Notes: generated from the sequence alone by a model not told the origin. A stretch of 64,000 nucleotides of DNA from Mixophyes australis (GCA_036250195.1 JAVHZZ010000008.1:2962434-3026433), one strand, 5' to 3'; positions 50,306-60,224 are shown, counted from the stretch's first letter. Numbers and translations: made by a program.

Positions 50306-51672
50306 TTTCTTTGATTATAAATTCGTTTTTGGGGGGATTAGCAGTCCCTCATTGGTTGACAAATGGTACCATCGGTGCCAGGCTTTGCATTGTGTACCCC
50401 CAAAAGCAGGGTGCCACCTAGACCCTATCAGAGAACAGGGTGTTTTTTTTTGGGGGACAGGCTAAATCTTTGTACTTTGTGTCCTCCGATCAGATGCATC
50501 GCTCATCTCATGGTAGCGGAGAGATGGATAGAAGGGGCCGTCTCAGCGATAAGTTATGTTCCACTAATTGCCGCCATGTAATATACGTTTAGACACGTGG
50601 TCAGTAAATATATACGTTCCACAAGTGAGGATTTACCTTGATCTTCGAGTAGATGTGACGCAAGGAATCCGCGGTCCCCATCTCGGACGCCTTGTCCTCG
50701 GGCAGACACACAAAGTCCACCTTCATTTTCATGTCTGGGACGTATTTCTGAACCTCTCGAGTGGTCACCACAATGACCTCTAATAAGAGAGAAACCGTGT
50801 GAGGAGGAGACACTGCTAAGAGCTCAGCTGTCCTTCCAGGATCTAACTAGGTAGATATATAAAATATAACCATCTACTCTGCCCTTTATCTTATTATTTG
50901 TACATTCTCAGACTTTGTTTTACCCCAGAGGGATGTGGGGCTGAGGGTGTCTCCAAAACCCTCCGGGCGGTCATTGAAGAAAAAGGAATCTTCCTCTAAG
51001 ACACAAAGGCCATGAAGGTATCGTCCAGTTTGGTCTCCCACTCGTTTGGTGAGATCCGTCCATGTAGCCCTTTCGGCTGAATCTCTTTCTGCGCTCAGAT
51101 GACCATAAACATAAACCAATAGCTGCTCATGATTTCCAGAGGATCATTATCAGGGATCGAGGTCATTTTTGGCCGATACACCCTGTGATATTGAGCCGAA
51201 TGCCCAATATCAGCTGCTACGCTCAGCCTCATCTCAAGTATATTTAATTCTGAAAAGTTTCAGGTGTCGTGGCCACAGCACACGTACATTTGTGAGGTGC
51301 ACACGTCCCCCCGTCCCCCCCCCCCCTGATTTCTAATGATCTGGGATCAATAAATGGAGGCACTGTTGATCCACCGCACTACAGCGGGAGGGACCTGACT
51401 GGAGAGCAGTGAACGTAACTAAACTCTCTTTGAAGACAACTTGTATGTTAAATTTACTTCAATGTACTTAATGTTTCAAAAGGGACGTATTCATCTTACA
51501 CACACGCGGAATTCTCACCCTCAAATCCGGCTCGTTCCAGCATGTTCAGCTGATACCACAGGAGAGGTTTGTTGCCCACAGGGAGAAGTGACTTGGGGAC
51601 ACTAGAAGTGAGGTCCATCATACGAGAACCCCCGCCATACGCCATCACCACGGCCTGTAATTCCGCCGCCAT
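40566..51672 (-). CDS. EIF2B3: EIF2B3, eukaryotic translation initiation factor 2B gamma subunit (complete coding sequence)
   Basis: eIF2B is the cytosolic guanine-nucleotide exchange factor for eIF2 and the target of the integrated stress response. The gamma subunit pairs with epsilon in the catalytic core. Eleven coding exons (51519–51672, 50637–50779, 49588–49747, 48378–48489, 46430–46519, 45771–45877, 45488–45678, 45139–45210, 44388–44536, 42385–42488, 40566–40618) sum to 1,335 nt, that is 444 residues plus stop, close to the human 452. All junction phases agree. Residues 1–255 form the nucleotidyltransferase-like domain ([48 protein letters not shown]). From about residue 320 a hexapeptide-repeat left-handed beta-helix follows ([39 protein letters not shown]). 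The protein ends [14 protein letters not shown]. No lesion is present. Confidence 0.98.
42385..42488 (-). CDS. EIF2B3: EIF2B3 coding exon 10 (beta-helix)
   Basis: Acceptor CCCCCAG|CTGT and donor AAAG|GTCAGT enclose 104 nt. It encodes [20 protein letters not shown], then [14 protein letters not shown]. Confidence 0.97.
42489..44387 (-). other. EIF2B3 intron 10 with a MITE
   Basis: Holds a SINE tail scrap (42725–42775), poly(G)/poly(C) runs (43000–43014, 43144–43158) and the terminal-inverted-repeat element at 43579–43980. The short frames on both strands are not supported as genes. Confidence 0.7.
43579..43980. mobile_element. Non-autonomous DNA transposon (MITE)
   Basis: The left end TGAGTACACACCTATACAA and the reverse complement of the right end TGGGTACACACTATAGAAA match closely. 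The inside repeats GTGTGTACG near 43652 and 43762. There is no coding region. Confidence 0.65.
44388..44536 (-). CDS. EIF2B3: EIF2B3 coding exon 9 (beta-helix)
   Basis: Acceptor CCCCCAG|GTGGG and donor GACAG|GTAAGG enclose 149 nt. It encodes [37 protein letters not shown] and [11 protein letters not shown], with the hexapeptide pattern. Confidence 0.97.
44602..44752. mobile_element. hAT-type MITE with 8-bp target duplication
   Basis: The left end CAGGGCCGTAACTAGG pairs with the right end, whose reverse complement is CAAAGCCGTAACTTAG. Flanks are CATAACAC (44594–44601) and CATAAGAC (44753–44760), seven of eight identical, as expected for a hAT insertion. It is 151 bp and lies in an EIF2B3 intron. 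Confidence 0.8.
45139..45210 (-). CDS. EIF2B3: EIF2B3 coding exon 8
   Basis: Acceptor CTTCCAG|GTACC and donor CTGATG|GTAAGG enclose 72 nt (24 codons): [20 protein letters not shown], then DKLM. It opens the left-handed beta-helix domain. Confidence 0.94.
45275..45360. mobile_element. Degraded palindromic MITE fragment
   Basis: CTAGCAACCAATCAGAAG pairs with ATCTGGTTGCTATGGG, the same core as the element at 35213. Confidence 0.45.
45488..45678 (-). CDS. EIF2B3: EIF2B3 coding exon 7
   Basis: Acceptor CTGGCAG|ACATC and donor AAGCAA|GTGAGT enclose 191 nt. It encodes [37 protein letters not shown] and [10 protein letters not shown]. The intron before it is only 92 bp. Confidence 0.96.
45771..45877 (-). 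CDS. EIF2B3: EIF2B3 coding exon 6
   Basis: Acceptor TTCCTGCAG|CTCC and donor CTCAG|GTGAGC enclose 107 nt. It encodes [20 protein letters not shown], then a polar linker [15 protein letters not shown] that is shorter than the human acidic/lysine-rich linker. Confidence 0.95.
46064..46137 (-). mobile_element. SINE head fragment
   Basis: GGATTTGAACTCATGACCCC and GCTAACCACTGAGCCACC are the tRNA-like head on the minus strand. The fragment lies in an EIF2B3 intron. Confidence 0.7.
46430..46519 (-). CDS. EIF2B3: EIF2B3 coding exon 5, with unusual donor
   Basis: Acceptor CATACAG|GTA starts 90 nt encoding [20 protein letters not shown], then YVVDFLAAN. The donor is AACGA|GTAGGT. It has A rather than G at the last exon base and G at intron +4, so it is weaker than the other donors. 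It is required to keep the frame (GA|C to Asp). The alternative GT three bases on would include an in-frame TAG. Confidence 0.93.
48378..48489 (-). CDS. EIF2B3: EIF2B3 coding exon 4
   Basis: Acceptor TTGTCAG|TGG and donor CCAGAG|GTGGGT enclose 112 nt. It encodes [20 protein letters not shown], then [16 protein letters not shown]. Confidence 0.95.
49231..49451. mobile_element. hAT-type MITE in an EIF2B3 intron
   Basis: The ends are CAGTGATGGGCAACAGG and, reverse-complemented from the right, CAGTGATGGGCATCCAG. Flanks GCTTAGAC (49223–49230) and GTTTAGAC (49452–49459) agree at seven of eight bases. CGGGCCCTCACCTGCGGCC is tandemly doubled inside. Confidence 0.8.
49588..49747 (-). CDS. EIF2B3: EIF2B3 coding exon 3
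   Basis: Acceptor TTCCCAG|AGC and donor GCCG|GTGAGT enclose 160 nt. It encodes [32 protein letters not shown] and a charged loop ending PGQKGKQKA. Confidence 0.96.
49824..50085 (+). repeat. Minisatellite, 21-bp unit, about 12 copies
   Basis: The unit is CACATCATACAATATACTAC plus one base. Since 21 is a multiple of three, open frames on both strands read as seven-residue repeats. It lies in an EIF2B3 intron, about 80 bp from exon 3. Confidence 0.96.
50253..50309 (+). repeat. (TA)n followed by poly(T)
   Basis: About 34 bp of TA followed by about 22 T residues, in an EIF2B3 intron. Confidence 0.95.
50637..50779 (-). CDS. EIF2B3: EIF2B3 coding exon 2
   Basis: Acceptor TTATTAG|AGG and donor CAAG|GTAAAT enclose 143 nt. 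It encodes [27 protein letters not shown] and [15 protein letters not shown], part of the nucleotidyltransferase-like fold. Confidence 0.96.
50886..51119 (-). other. Unrecognised minus-strand open frame in an EIF2B3 intron
   Basis: A 77-codon frame with protein-like composition ([20 protein letters not shown], then [14 protein letters not shown]). No splice sites or homologue are recognised. It could be an old transposon fragment or chance. Confidence 0.2.
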
Positions 51673-51673
51673 G
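51519..51673 (-). CDS. EIF2B3: EIF2B3 coding exon 1 (second exon, with start codon)
   Basis: An acceptor CCCTGCAG lies one base before the ATG at 51670–51672, so only one untranslated base belongs to this exon. The context AGCATGG has A at −3 and G at +4. The exon encodes [19 protein letters not shown] to ERAGFE, donor GAGG|GTGAGA. The start MAAEL is two residues longer than human MEF. Confidence 0.95.
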
Positions 51674-52225
51674 CTGCAGGGTCAGAGAGATGGAACAGGT
51701 GACATTAGAGTCAATGTTCAGGATAGAAGCAACGACTTATCAATGATGAACGACGTGTCCCCATCTGTAGGAGTTCTGTATGTGGTAAATGTGACTTAAC
51801 GAGATGATCTGTAACCACTCGGATAATAAACCGCATTTTTCTCAGTATTATGGAGGAGATTCAATTAAGCACAACGTGTCTCTGGAACAGTCCATGGAGA
51901 CATTGCGTCGATGTTCAGGCTGGAATCTCCACCCAACCCCTCCTTGTACCCCATAGAGGAAACATGAGGGGAAATTCCTCACCTTAATAGTTGGCAATAC
52001 ACAGCCGGATATTGTGGTCATGGCCAACGGCCCATCACCGGCAATTAAATCTCCCCCACAGTAGATGTGACAACATTAGTGTCACTTAGTGTAAACCAGC
52101 CCCTCTATCAACCAGCTTATTCACCAGCATGTCACACAAGTCTTGTCATTTTGTCGGTGTCTCATCCTGACAACCTCTGATTACCCCATTTCCCCTGATA
52201 AGGAATTGGCCTGTAGAAGTAGGTA

Positions 52226-53090
52226 ACATCTGGCTACCCAGTGCATGCTGGGACTTGTACTTCCGCTAACAGCTGGAGGGCCACAAGCTGGATAAGGAAC
52301 TGGACAGAGCAGCAATATGCCACCTCTGCCAGCCACTGCATGCTGGGACTTGTAGTTGTCAGCCAGCCACTGCATGCTGGGACTTGTAGTTGTCAGCCAA
52401 TCAGTGCATGCTGGAACTTGTAGTTCCGCTAACAGCTGGAGGGATAAAGAACTGGACAGAGCAGCAATATGCCACCTCTGTCAGGCAGTGCATGCTGGGC
52501 CTTGTAGTTGTCAGCCAGCCACTGCATGCTGGGCCTTGTAGTTCCCCTAACAGCTGGAGGGCCACAAGCTGGGATAAGGAACTTGACAGAGCAGCAATAT
52601 GCAACCTCTGCCAGCCAGTGCATGCTGGGACTTGTAGTTGCCGGTCAGTGCATGCTGGGACTTGTAGTTCTGCTTAACAGCTTGAGGGCAAAAGCTGGGA
52701 TACTGAACTGGACAGAGCAGCAATGTGCCACCTCTGTCAGGCAGTGCATGCTGGGACTTGTAGTTCCCCTAACAGCTGGAGGGCCACAAGCTGGGATAAG
52801 GAACTGGACAGAGCAGCAATATGCCACCTGTCAGGCAGTGCATGCTGGGCCTTGTAGTTCTGCTTAACAGCTTGAGGGCAAAAGCTGGGATACTGAACTG
52901 GACAGAGCAGCAATGTGCCACCTCTGCCTGCCAGTGCATGCTGGGACTTGTAGTTGCCGGTCAGTGCATGCTGGGACTTGTAGTTCTGCTTAACAGCTTG
53001 AGGGCAAAAGCTGGGATACTGAACTGGACAGAGCAGCAATGTGCCACCTCTGTCGGGCAGTGCATGCTGGGACTTGTAGTTCCCGGCCAG
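52226..53090 (+). repeat. Minisatellite rich in ZNF143/THAP11-like motifs
   Basis: Thirteen copies of GTGCATGCTGGGACTTGTAG or close variants are spread over 0.85 kb, many inside a 90–100 bp unit with TAACAGCTGGAGGGCCACAA and GGACAGAGCAGCAATATGCC. On the minus strand each reads ACTACAAGTCCCAGCATGC, close to the SBS motif. The array lies in EIF2B3 intron 1, starting about 100 bp from candidate exon 1. Confidence 0.9.
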
Positions 53091-53191
53091 CAGTAAGGCG
53101 CTGGGTAGTACAGACAGATAGAGACACTGCAGAGTATTGGGGTGACAGAGCTGTGCATTATGGGGCGCCCGGCGGGTGAGTTACCCGATAC

Positions 53192-53250
53192 CTGTCAGTG
53201 TACGGCAGCCCCGGCTCCAGCGGCACTTCCGGTCTCGTGCTACGGCTCCC
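53192..53250 (-). other. EIF2B3: Candidate untranslated exon 1 of EIF2B3
   Basis: The minus strand has a good donor CTGACAG|GTATCGG ending at 53192, in a CpG-rich segment (53160–53370). The first coding exon has an acceptor one base before its ATG, so an upstream untranslated exon is required. This is the best candidate. The 5' limit is a guess. Confidence 0.55.
53224..53233 (-). promoter_or_regulatory. ETS/GABP-type motif at the EIF2B3 promoter
   Basis: Minus-strand ACCGGAAGTG is an exact ETS-family consensus, common near the transcription start of housekeeping genes. It lies within 45 bp of the donor of candidate exon 1. Confidence 0.55.
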
Positions 53251-53631
53251 GCTCAGGGACAAACTAGCGCAGCGCGATTCTGGACCACGTGCTCCCCATG
53301 TGCCGCTTGTACCACGTGACGTGCGCTGAGCTCCAGGAGACGCTGCGACTGTCGCTCGCGCTGTGCGACTATCGGAGATAATGAGAGTAGTAGTGACACA
53401 GCCGGGAACTCTTATTATCACTGTTATTAATTCCCTAAACAATGTGACATTAAACCACATTACTGCAACCAGTAAGATTTCTGATATCTGTGGCAGAGCA
53501 CAGCCATGACTTGTATAACAAGGTGTAATATAATGTTCAGGGTCTGTGTGATATGCTGGACATGGCTGAGCACTATAGTAATGCGGATCCCAATGCTGAC
53601 ACATTGGATATAGGAATGATCTGTGTATTGT

Positions 53632-54205
53632 ATACTGGTCACTAGGACGCTCTGTGTATTGTATACAGGTCACTAGGACGCTCTGTGTATTGTATACTGG
53701 CCAAGGGGACGCTCTGTGTATTGTATACGGGTCACCCGGACACCCTGTGTATTGTATACTGGTCACTAGGACGCTCTGTGTATTGTATACAGGTCACCCG
53801 GACACCCTGTGTATTGTATACGGGTCACCCGGAAGCTCTGTGTATTGTATACAGGTCAGCGAGACGCTCTGTGTATTGTATACTGGCCAAGGGGACGCTC
53901 TGTGTATTGTATACAGGTCAGCGAGACGCTCTGTGTATTGTATACTGGCCAAGGGGACGCTCTGTGTATTGTATACAGGTCACCGGGACGCTCTGTGTAT
54001 TGTATACTGGCCAAGGGGACGCTCTGTATTGTATATGGGTCAGCGATACGCTCTGTGTATTGTATACGGGTCAGCGATACACTCTGTGTATTGTATACGG
54101 GTCACCGGGACGCGCTGTGTATTGTATACGGGTCACCGGGACGCTCTGTGTATTGTATACGGGTCACTGGGATGCTCTGTGTATTGTATACGGGTCATTA
54201 GTGTG
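53632..54205 (+). repeat. Minisatellite, 31-bp unit, about 18 copies
   Basis: The unit starts ACGCTCTGTGTATTGTATAC and ends with GGTCACCGGG or GGCCAAGGGG. Private variants alternate in pairs, as in 53860–54010. All three plus frames stay open over 130 to 210 codons and are repeat artefacts. Confidence 0.96.
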
Positions 54206-55286
54206 ATCTGTATTACTGTACAGTGGTTGTTGGAGCGATCTGTGTATTACAGTACTTTGATTAGCTGTATTGTATTTAATTATTAAAATGTTATGGATTT
54301 TGTACAGGGTATGAACCCTTAGTCAGTATAAGAGGTGACAGAGCCGCTAGTGGGGAGCCCACGCTATGTGGTAGAATACTTGTGTTTTCAATGAATAACA
54401 TATAACCATGAGAGCTCCTAAACATGGGAGTACCTGCGTTTAGATTAGAAAGAACAGAAGACGCACATTGTATAGTGAGGTCTCAGTATACTCCTGTGCA
54501 TTACTCATTGTAGCGGTGAATTGTGGGGACTCACTACAAATCCCAGGAGTCAACATTCAAAGCTAAACGTTCATTCCCACATAGAAACCGAATTACAAAG
54601 AATGAAGCGTGAGGGGGATTATACTGAGTAAATGTCCGTATTAGGCGGCTGTAATGTTGGGAAGCTGGATCATGTCGAGCAAATGTGTTGTACACGGCAC
54701 CCAGCGGGGAAGGGGTTAATCCGTGCCAGCTGTCGGGGAAAGGCCACATTAGGGGTTTGAATTAGAAGTGGACGGGACCACCCAAGGAGCAGAGAGCTGG
54801 GGGTCTGTGTGTTTGTATCTACGCACCCTGGGGGGGCTTTGTATATCTTTGCCTATATGTTTGTATGATTCTGGTTATTTGTGTGTCTGTGTTTATGTGT
54901 ACCAGAGACAGATGTATTTGTGTACCTTTGCTGTATAATTGTATGCTTCTCTGCACATGGGTAATTGTGTATTTACACAATCAGGCACAGATGTGTAACT
55001 ATCGCTTTGGGGGGTAGGATTTGTGTATCTTTGTCTGATAAATGGTATGGATCCGTGCGGTGTTTAGGAGAATGTCATACGCTGATAATATGGATGAAAT
55101 AATGAGCGGATTGTGACCCCCAATCTGACTGATGGTTCCCTCATTCTGTAGCGATTGCAGGGACAGCAAAACTTCAACATTATCTCCGTCCTGTCTTTAT
55201 AAAATGTTTAGAGAAACATAAATGTTATTCTACAAACATGATCCAGTCTGGTTATCAGTGGTTAGTTCACATTATACAATACTGTA

Positions 55287-55367
<81 letters not shown>

Positions 55368-55471
55368 TATAGATCTCTCCTAGCATTGGTCTTGTCAGAC
55401 CATATCATTTGCTTGTACTTGGTCTGAGGTTTTCTCAGAGATACTTTCATTTGAGTTGGAGACTCCACCCT
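54206..55471. other. Intergenic upstream of EIF2B3, no gene recognised
   Basis: Holds a GACCACCCA at 54776 and a long (TA)n tract at 55290–55358. No exon of HECTD3, the expected next gene, was recognised. Confidence 0.5.
55290..55358 (+). repeat. (TA)n microsatellite
   Basis: About 68 bp of uninterrupted TA. Confidence 0.97.
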
Positions 55472-55812
55472 CATCATCACCATTTATTTATATAGCGCCA
55501 CTGATTCCGCAGCGCTGTACAGAGAACTCATTCACATCAGTCCCTGCCCCATTGGAGCTTACAGTCTAAATTCCCCAACACACACACACACAGGCAGACA
55601 TATAGAGACAGAGACTAAGGTCAATTTGTTGGCAGCCAATTAACCTACCAGTATGTTTTTGGATTGTGGGAGGAAACCGGAGCACCCAGAAGAAACCCAA
55701 ACAAACACAGGGAGAACAAACAAACTCCACACAGATAAGGCCATGGTTGGGAATTGAACTCATGACCCCAGCGCTGTGAGGCAGAAGTGCTAACCACTGA
55801 GCCACCATGCTG
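55472..55812 (-). mobile_element. tRNA-headed SINE, near full length
   Basis: It reads leftward from the head (GCTAACCACTGAGCCACC region near 55790–55812) through GGGAGGAAACCGGAGCACC and CAATTGGCTG-type tail to TATATAAATAAATGGTGATG on the minus strand. It belongs to the same family as 25729. Confidence 0.87.
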
Positions 55813-56639
55813 TACCCTCCCATAAAGCGCAGATTTGTGAATTGTCCAGACCCCATGGGCAGCTCCTCTTTCATGGCAGACTGTATGTGCCCCAACAAGT
55901 GCACTTCTCACTCGGATGCTCAGTTTCAGTGCAAAATTCCAGTTGTGCCGTATTCTCTCCATTTCCTTTTGATGGGCTCATCAGTGCTCCAGGGGGGTAT
56001 TAACAGTTTTGTTTTGTTTTTCTCTTGTTCCTTCTCTGTGAATGTTATTTGATCTTCATGATGAAGCTCTTGTTTGGAAATAAACTAATCAATTGTGGGA
56101 CTTCTAACAGATCGGTGCATTTATTTTTAAATCTGTTGACACATTAATTGTACACAGTTGGACGACAATCAATGAATTATATCGGAAGACGTCTGATTAT
56201 ACCAGGATTTATATAGGTGTATTTTAGCAAAAGGAGTAAATACTTCTGTAATCGATTACACATTTCACTTGCGGATGAACAAGAATAAAATAGAATCTCC
56301 AAATGTTCCCTTTGGGGAATAAGAAGACCTCCTGTGACAGATATGTTTGCAGACATCGGATTTAATGATTATTTATGTATCTTTCTGTTTATAACCTTTC
56401 CTATACACAGACAAAACAGCCATCTACGTATTGTGCAAATTATTAATTATTCTGACACAAATCAGAGACATAAAGCTGAACTAGATGGACGATCTGACAG
56501 ATGGCTGGAATTATCCTGTCCCAGCAGAATAAATATCTCATTGAATAAACAAATTGATGCTTTCATCTCCGGAGCATCTTGTGGTCTGTTTATTACTTGA
56601 TAAGTTTGTGATTACACTGCAATCTGACAATAGTATTGG

Positions 56640-56640
<1 letters not shown>

Positions 56641-56697
<57 letters not shown>
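56641..56697 (+). repeat. (TA)n microsatellite
   Basis: About 55 bp of alternating TA. Confidence 0.96.
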
Positions 56698-56699
<2 letters not shown>

Positions 56700-57218
56700 T
56701 ATTGGGTTTATACTGGATCTCTATAGCTTCTCCCAGTGTCCGTCATCCAGGTCAGAACATTGCACAATATCCATTCTTGTTACATTTATATATTTTGAAA
56801 ATAAAATGTAACCAAGAATCCGATCTCTTCCTCTTCTAAATTCTCTGCAGTAATCATGGATGATTTGTAACTAAGTCGCTACATTGTAACATACACATTT
56901 ATGTCAGTGTTTGAAATACGCATTCACTGGGAGTTTGGTTTAAAATCAACTTTCTGTGGGTGGTCTGAGACTGGGAGAAGTGATTGGAGTTTTATGTGGG
57001 CATTTCCTTGTATAGTTGGATTTTTATCTCTTCTGCCATTCTGAGTCATTGCCAAGCACTTCACAGACGAAGCTTTCTATGTGTATGTGTAGTCAGTATT
57101 GTTCATCTATCGGCACAGTATGGAAGGAGGAAGAAAACATTACTGTGTAACTAAGCGGAGCATTTAAATGCTGTGTGTATAGAGGCCCGTTTGATAATAT
57201 AGAGAGTGTGTGTATGTG

Positions 57219-57221
<3 letters not shown>

Positions 57222-57265
<44 letters not shown>
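57222..57265 (+). repeat. (TA)n microsatellite
   Basis: About 43 bp of alternating TA after a TGTATG stretch. Confidence 0.95.
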
Positions 57266-57267
<2 letters not shown>

Positions 57268-57518
57268 AAGTTATGTCCCATCTGTATTTGTACAATTTTC
57301 CAGCGCTATGAAATCTGTGGAGCCTTATAAGTAAATTAATAATAATTATATATAATTATATATAATATTTAACGGCGAGTTTTATCCAATGGGGCCTCTA
57401 ACATTAGTGGACACATTGGAAACGGATACGATTTTTAAGTAATCAGACCAAACAGCCAGATCTATATGGGTGTAGTTCATCTTAATCTATTTTTATAAAG
57501 CTTATTCTATAGGGACAA

Positions 57519-58161
57519 GGGGGCATATTTAAGAAAAAACGGTATTTCACTATCGTGCACTTACCGTGTAATTTGGTCCAGAAAGTGCCCAACGCAAATT
57601 TATTAAAGTCCCATCGCACTGATGACTGATGAAAATGACTGCTTTTCACTTCAGATCGTTTTTGCGAGCAGTCACCATACAACAGTATGGTGGCTGCTCC
57701 TGGCCGCAATCTAACAAGTCCCGAAAAAACATTTTTTTCAGGAACTTGTCATGTTAATGTACCAGCTGAGGCTGGCGTACATCATCGGAATTGAAGAAAT
57801 CTAATGCTGTCAGCTCTGCTCCGAAGAGCAGAGCTGGACAGCGCATGTGTGGAGGGATCACATGATCCCTCCCTGTCACTCAGCGCTCTCTCTCTGCAAC
57901 GATACAGAGAGGGGATCTGTGTGCGCATGTCCAGTTCCTGGAACTGGACATGCGCAATTGAAGAGTGAAGAGAAGACCCGGAGACAGCGCTTCCGAAGAG
58001 GGGGGTAAGTATGATTTTTTTTATCACTGAAACAGCAGTTTTTCGGAACTGCTGTTTCTGTGCAGGGTTGTACATAAATGGGAGAAATAGTTCAATCCTT
58101 ATCATTGCGATAAGGATTGAAAACTACTTTTCACTTTATGTGAATATTGATAAATGTGCCA
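57519..58161. mobile_element. MITE-like element with several internal palindromes
   Basis: The ends GGGGCATATTTAAG and, reverse-complemented from the right, GGCACATTTATCAATA are weak inverted repeats. Inside are perfect or near-perfect palindromes: AGCTCTGCTCCGAAGAGCAG (57814–57833), a 27-bp one around TCCAGTTCCTGGAACTGGA (about 57929–57950), and GCAGTTTTTCGGAACTGC (58034–58051). The 107-codon minus-strand frame inside it is not supported. Confidence 0.5.
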
Positions 58162-59497
58162 CAAGGTTTGTAAATTGAGAAAGTTGCGTTATGAAGTATA
58201 TATAGACGTGAAACCAGAACTAAGAACAAATAATAATGATATAATGTACAGATCTGGGTGCTAATCCTCCCACCAGTTCACTGTCATGATTTTGCCAATT
58301 CCATTTTTCCTCCTTTTATATTGATTATAATGTACCAACCGTAATATTGCAAAGTTCAACCACGGTACTGTAAAATATTACTAAATAACTATTAGACAAC
58401 ACTTCTTAGAAGACACATTTAAATTGCATAAATGTTGCAGAAACCATAGTAACTAACGTAATATCACCTAGTTTGTATGAGGTTGGTGAAAGCTATTAAA
58501 CGACTGGTCGTTATCGGTTCCTTGCACCAAATTATAAAATAATATATATTTGGCATTTACATGATAAAGGGTTTAAGTTTTCCTAATTTATCAATTCAAT
58601 GTTCTTCTGTTCTACTGATTGGGAATGGCTGTTTGCCGGTCCTCGGGAACAGCGGTCGCTCTCACTTGCTGATATCAATGATACTTAGATTGTAAGCTCT
58701 CGTGGACAGGGTCAGGTTTGGTTTTATAGAATGTGATGTCTGTGCACAGTGCTGGTGCTTTGGGAGTGCGGGGTGCAGTGCGGGGTGCAGTGTGCACTGT
58801 GGAAGGGTCCCAGAATTAGCAGAATTTGTGGCTCAGAGACATCAGAGCTTAATATTTGATCTGAATCAAGGCAACCAATCACAAACAGCGTTACATGTCT
58901 AGTGCAAGCGCGAGAATGAAAGCATGAAGTCTGATTGGTTGGTGCTGTATTGGGAACAAACTGAGTAATAAACAATACTGGGTAATACAGACAGACTGAG
59001 AGGTAAGAGGGGCTGCTCACAATCTAGGTCACTGCTCTGCTCCTGAATGTTGAGATCATCCGTAATTAATCGAGGAGAAGGATGTTTTTTAAAACATCAA
59101 AGATTAATGCTGCCAAAACTGAAATATCCTAAATAATATCTGTTCCCAAAACATTACTTAGCTGTAGTCACTTCCCCGATATCTTGCCCGCGCCCGCTGT
59201 TCCGTGGCAGTAGGTTGTCGGTGGATATTACGATGCCTGACAGGGTTTTGGGAGCACGGAGAGTGCGTCACATATTGCGCTCTCCTGCGGACCTGGTGTT
59301 TTTTCATACTCCGTTGCTGCCAGCAGGGGGCGTGCAAGAGCGAGGGGGGGCAGTGTGGTGAGCTATGGACCTCAGCTAAGTGATCGTCAGAGATGAGGTT
59401 TCACTTATAATAATGCATTCAGCACCAGAGTCCGTAATAACAGATTTAGTAGGAAGTTCAAGGGTGGAGCAGTTTGTATCAGGTAGAAGAGGTCATA
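58162..59497. other. Intergenic, no gene recognised
   Basis: A SINE-tail scrap (ATTGTAAGCTC) lies near 58690. The segment 58760–58800 has a short GGGGTGCAGTGC doubling. No gene recognised. Confidence 0.5.
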
Positions 59498-59692
59498 TCA
59501 TCACCATTTACTTCTATAGCGCCACCAATTCTGTAGCACTGTACAGAGAATATTTACCACAGCGCCCGGCAGGACCCACGCAAACACGGGGAGAACATAC
59601 AAACTCCTCACAGATAAGGCCATGGTCGGGAATTAAACTCATGACCCCGACACTGTGAGGCAGAAGTGCTAACCACTGAGCCACCGTGCTGG
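59498..59692 (-). mobile_element. tRNA-headed SINE with internal deletion
   Basis: The tail end (TATAGAAGTAAATGGTGATG on the minus strand) and the head (GCTAACCACTGAGCCACC region) are present. The middle is shortened. Confidence 0.8.
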
Positions 59693-59838
59693 AGGACGCT
59701 CTGGTGTATGAGGCTGTGTTTGCTGGAACTTGTAGTGCCGTATTAGGTGGAGAACCACAGGCTGCCTCCCTCTAACACTACAAAGTCAGTCTGACATCAT
59801 TGTAGACGTACTATTAGTTTGTGCCATATTGGTCACAT

Positions 59839-60224
59839 CAGGGCCGGTGCTAGGGTCCATGGCGCCCTAGGCATTTTTACAAAATCGGCGCCCCCCCCCC
59901 CCCCCCCGCAAAAATCGGCGCCCTCCTCCCCCCTCACCCCGTCTTTCCTTACCTTGTCTCACCACGCCGCCTCTCTGCTCCGTCTCCTCCCCTCCACTCA
60001 CTGACACTAGTGAGTGGAGGGGAGGAGACGGAGCAGAGAGGCGGCGGTGGTGAGCAATAGCCTCTTCCCCCCTCCCCGTGCATCTGAATGCTGTGCGGCG
60101 GCCATGACAGATATGGTCAGCGGTCGCCGCACAGTTTTAAAGTCATTTACCATTCTGTGGCGCCCTCCAGAGCCCGGCGCCCTAGGCAAGTGCCTAACCT
60201 TGCCTAATGGGAGCACCGGGCCTG
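59839..60224. mobile_element. hAT-type MITE with perfect 8-bp target duplication and a long hairpin
   Basis: It begins CAGGGCCGGTGCT and its right end reverse-complements to CAGGCCCGGTGCT, 12 of 13 identical. Perfect 8-bp GGTCACAT flanks lie at 59831–59838 and 60225–60232. The middle (about 59957–60054) is an inverted repeat with about 46-bp arms, differing by one indel, around a 6-bp loop GACACT. The element is rich in GGCGCC and has no transposase. Confidence 0.88.

Larger units (their letters stand above)
55813..57518. other. Intergenic, no gene recognised
   Basis: Contains (TA)n at 56641–56697 and 57222–57265, and a SINE-tail scrap at 57300–57345. No gene recognised. Confidence 0.5.

Noticed and set aside
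52241..53158. Many 60–119-codon frames with MLGLVV-like repeats
   Set aside because: They are readings of the minisatellite that carries the ZNF143-like motif.
53654..54286. 210-, 173- and 130-codon plus-strand frames
   Set aside because: All three frames stay open across the same 31-bp repeat.
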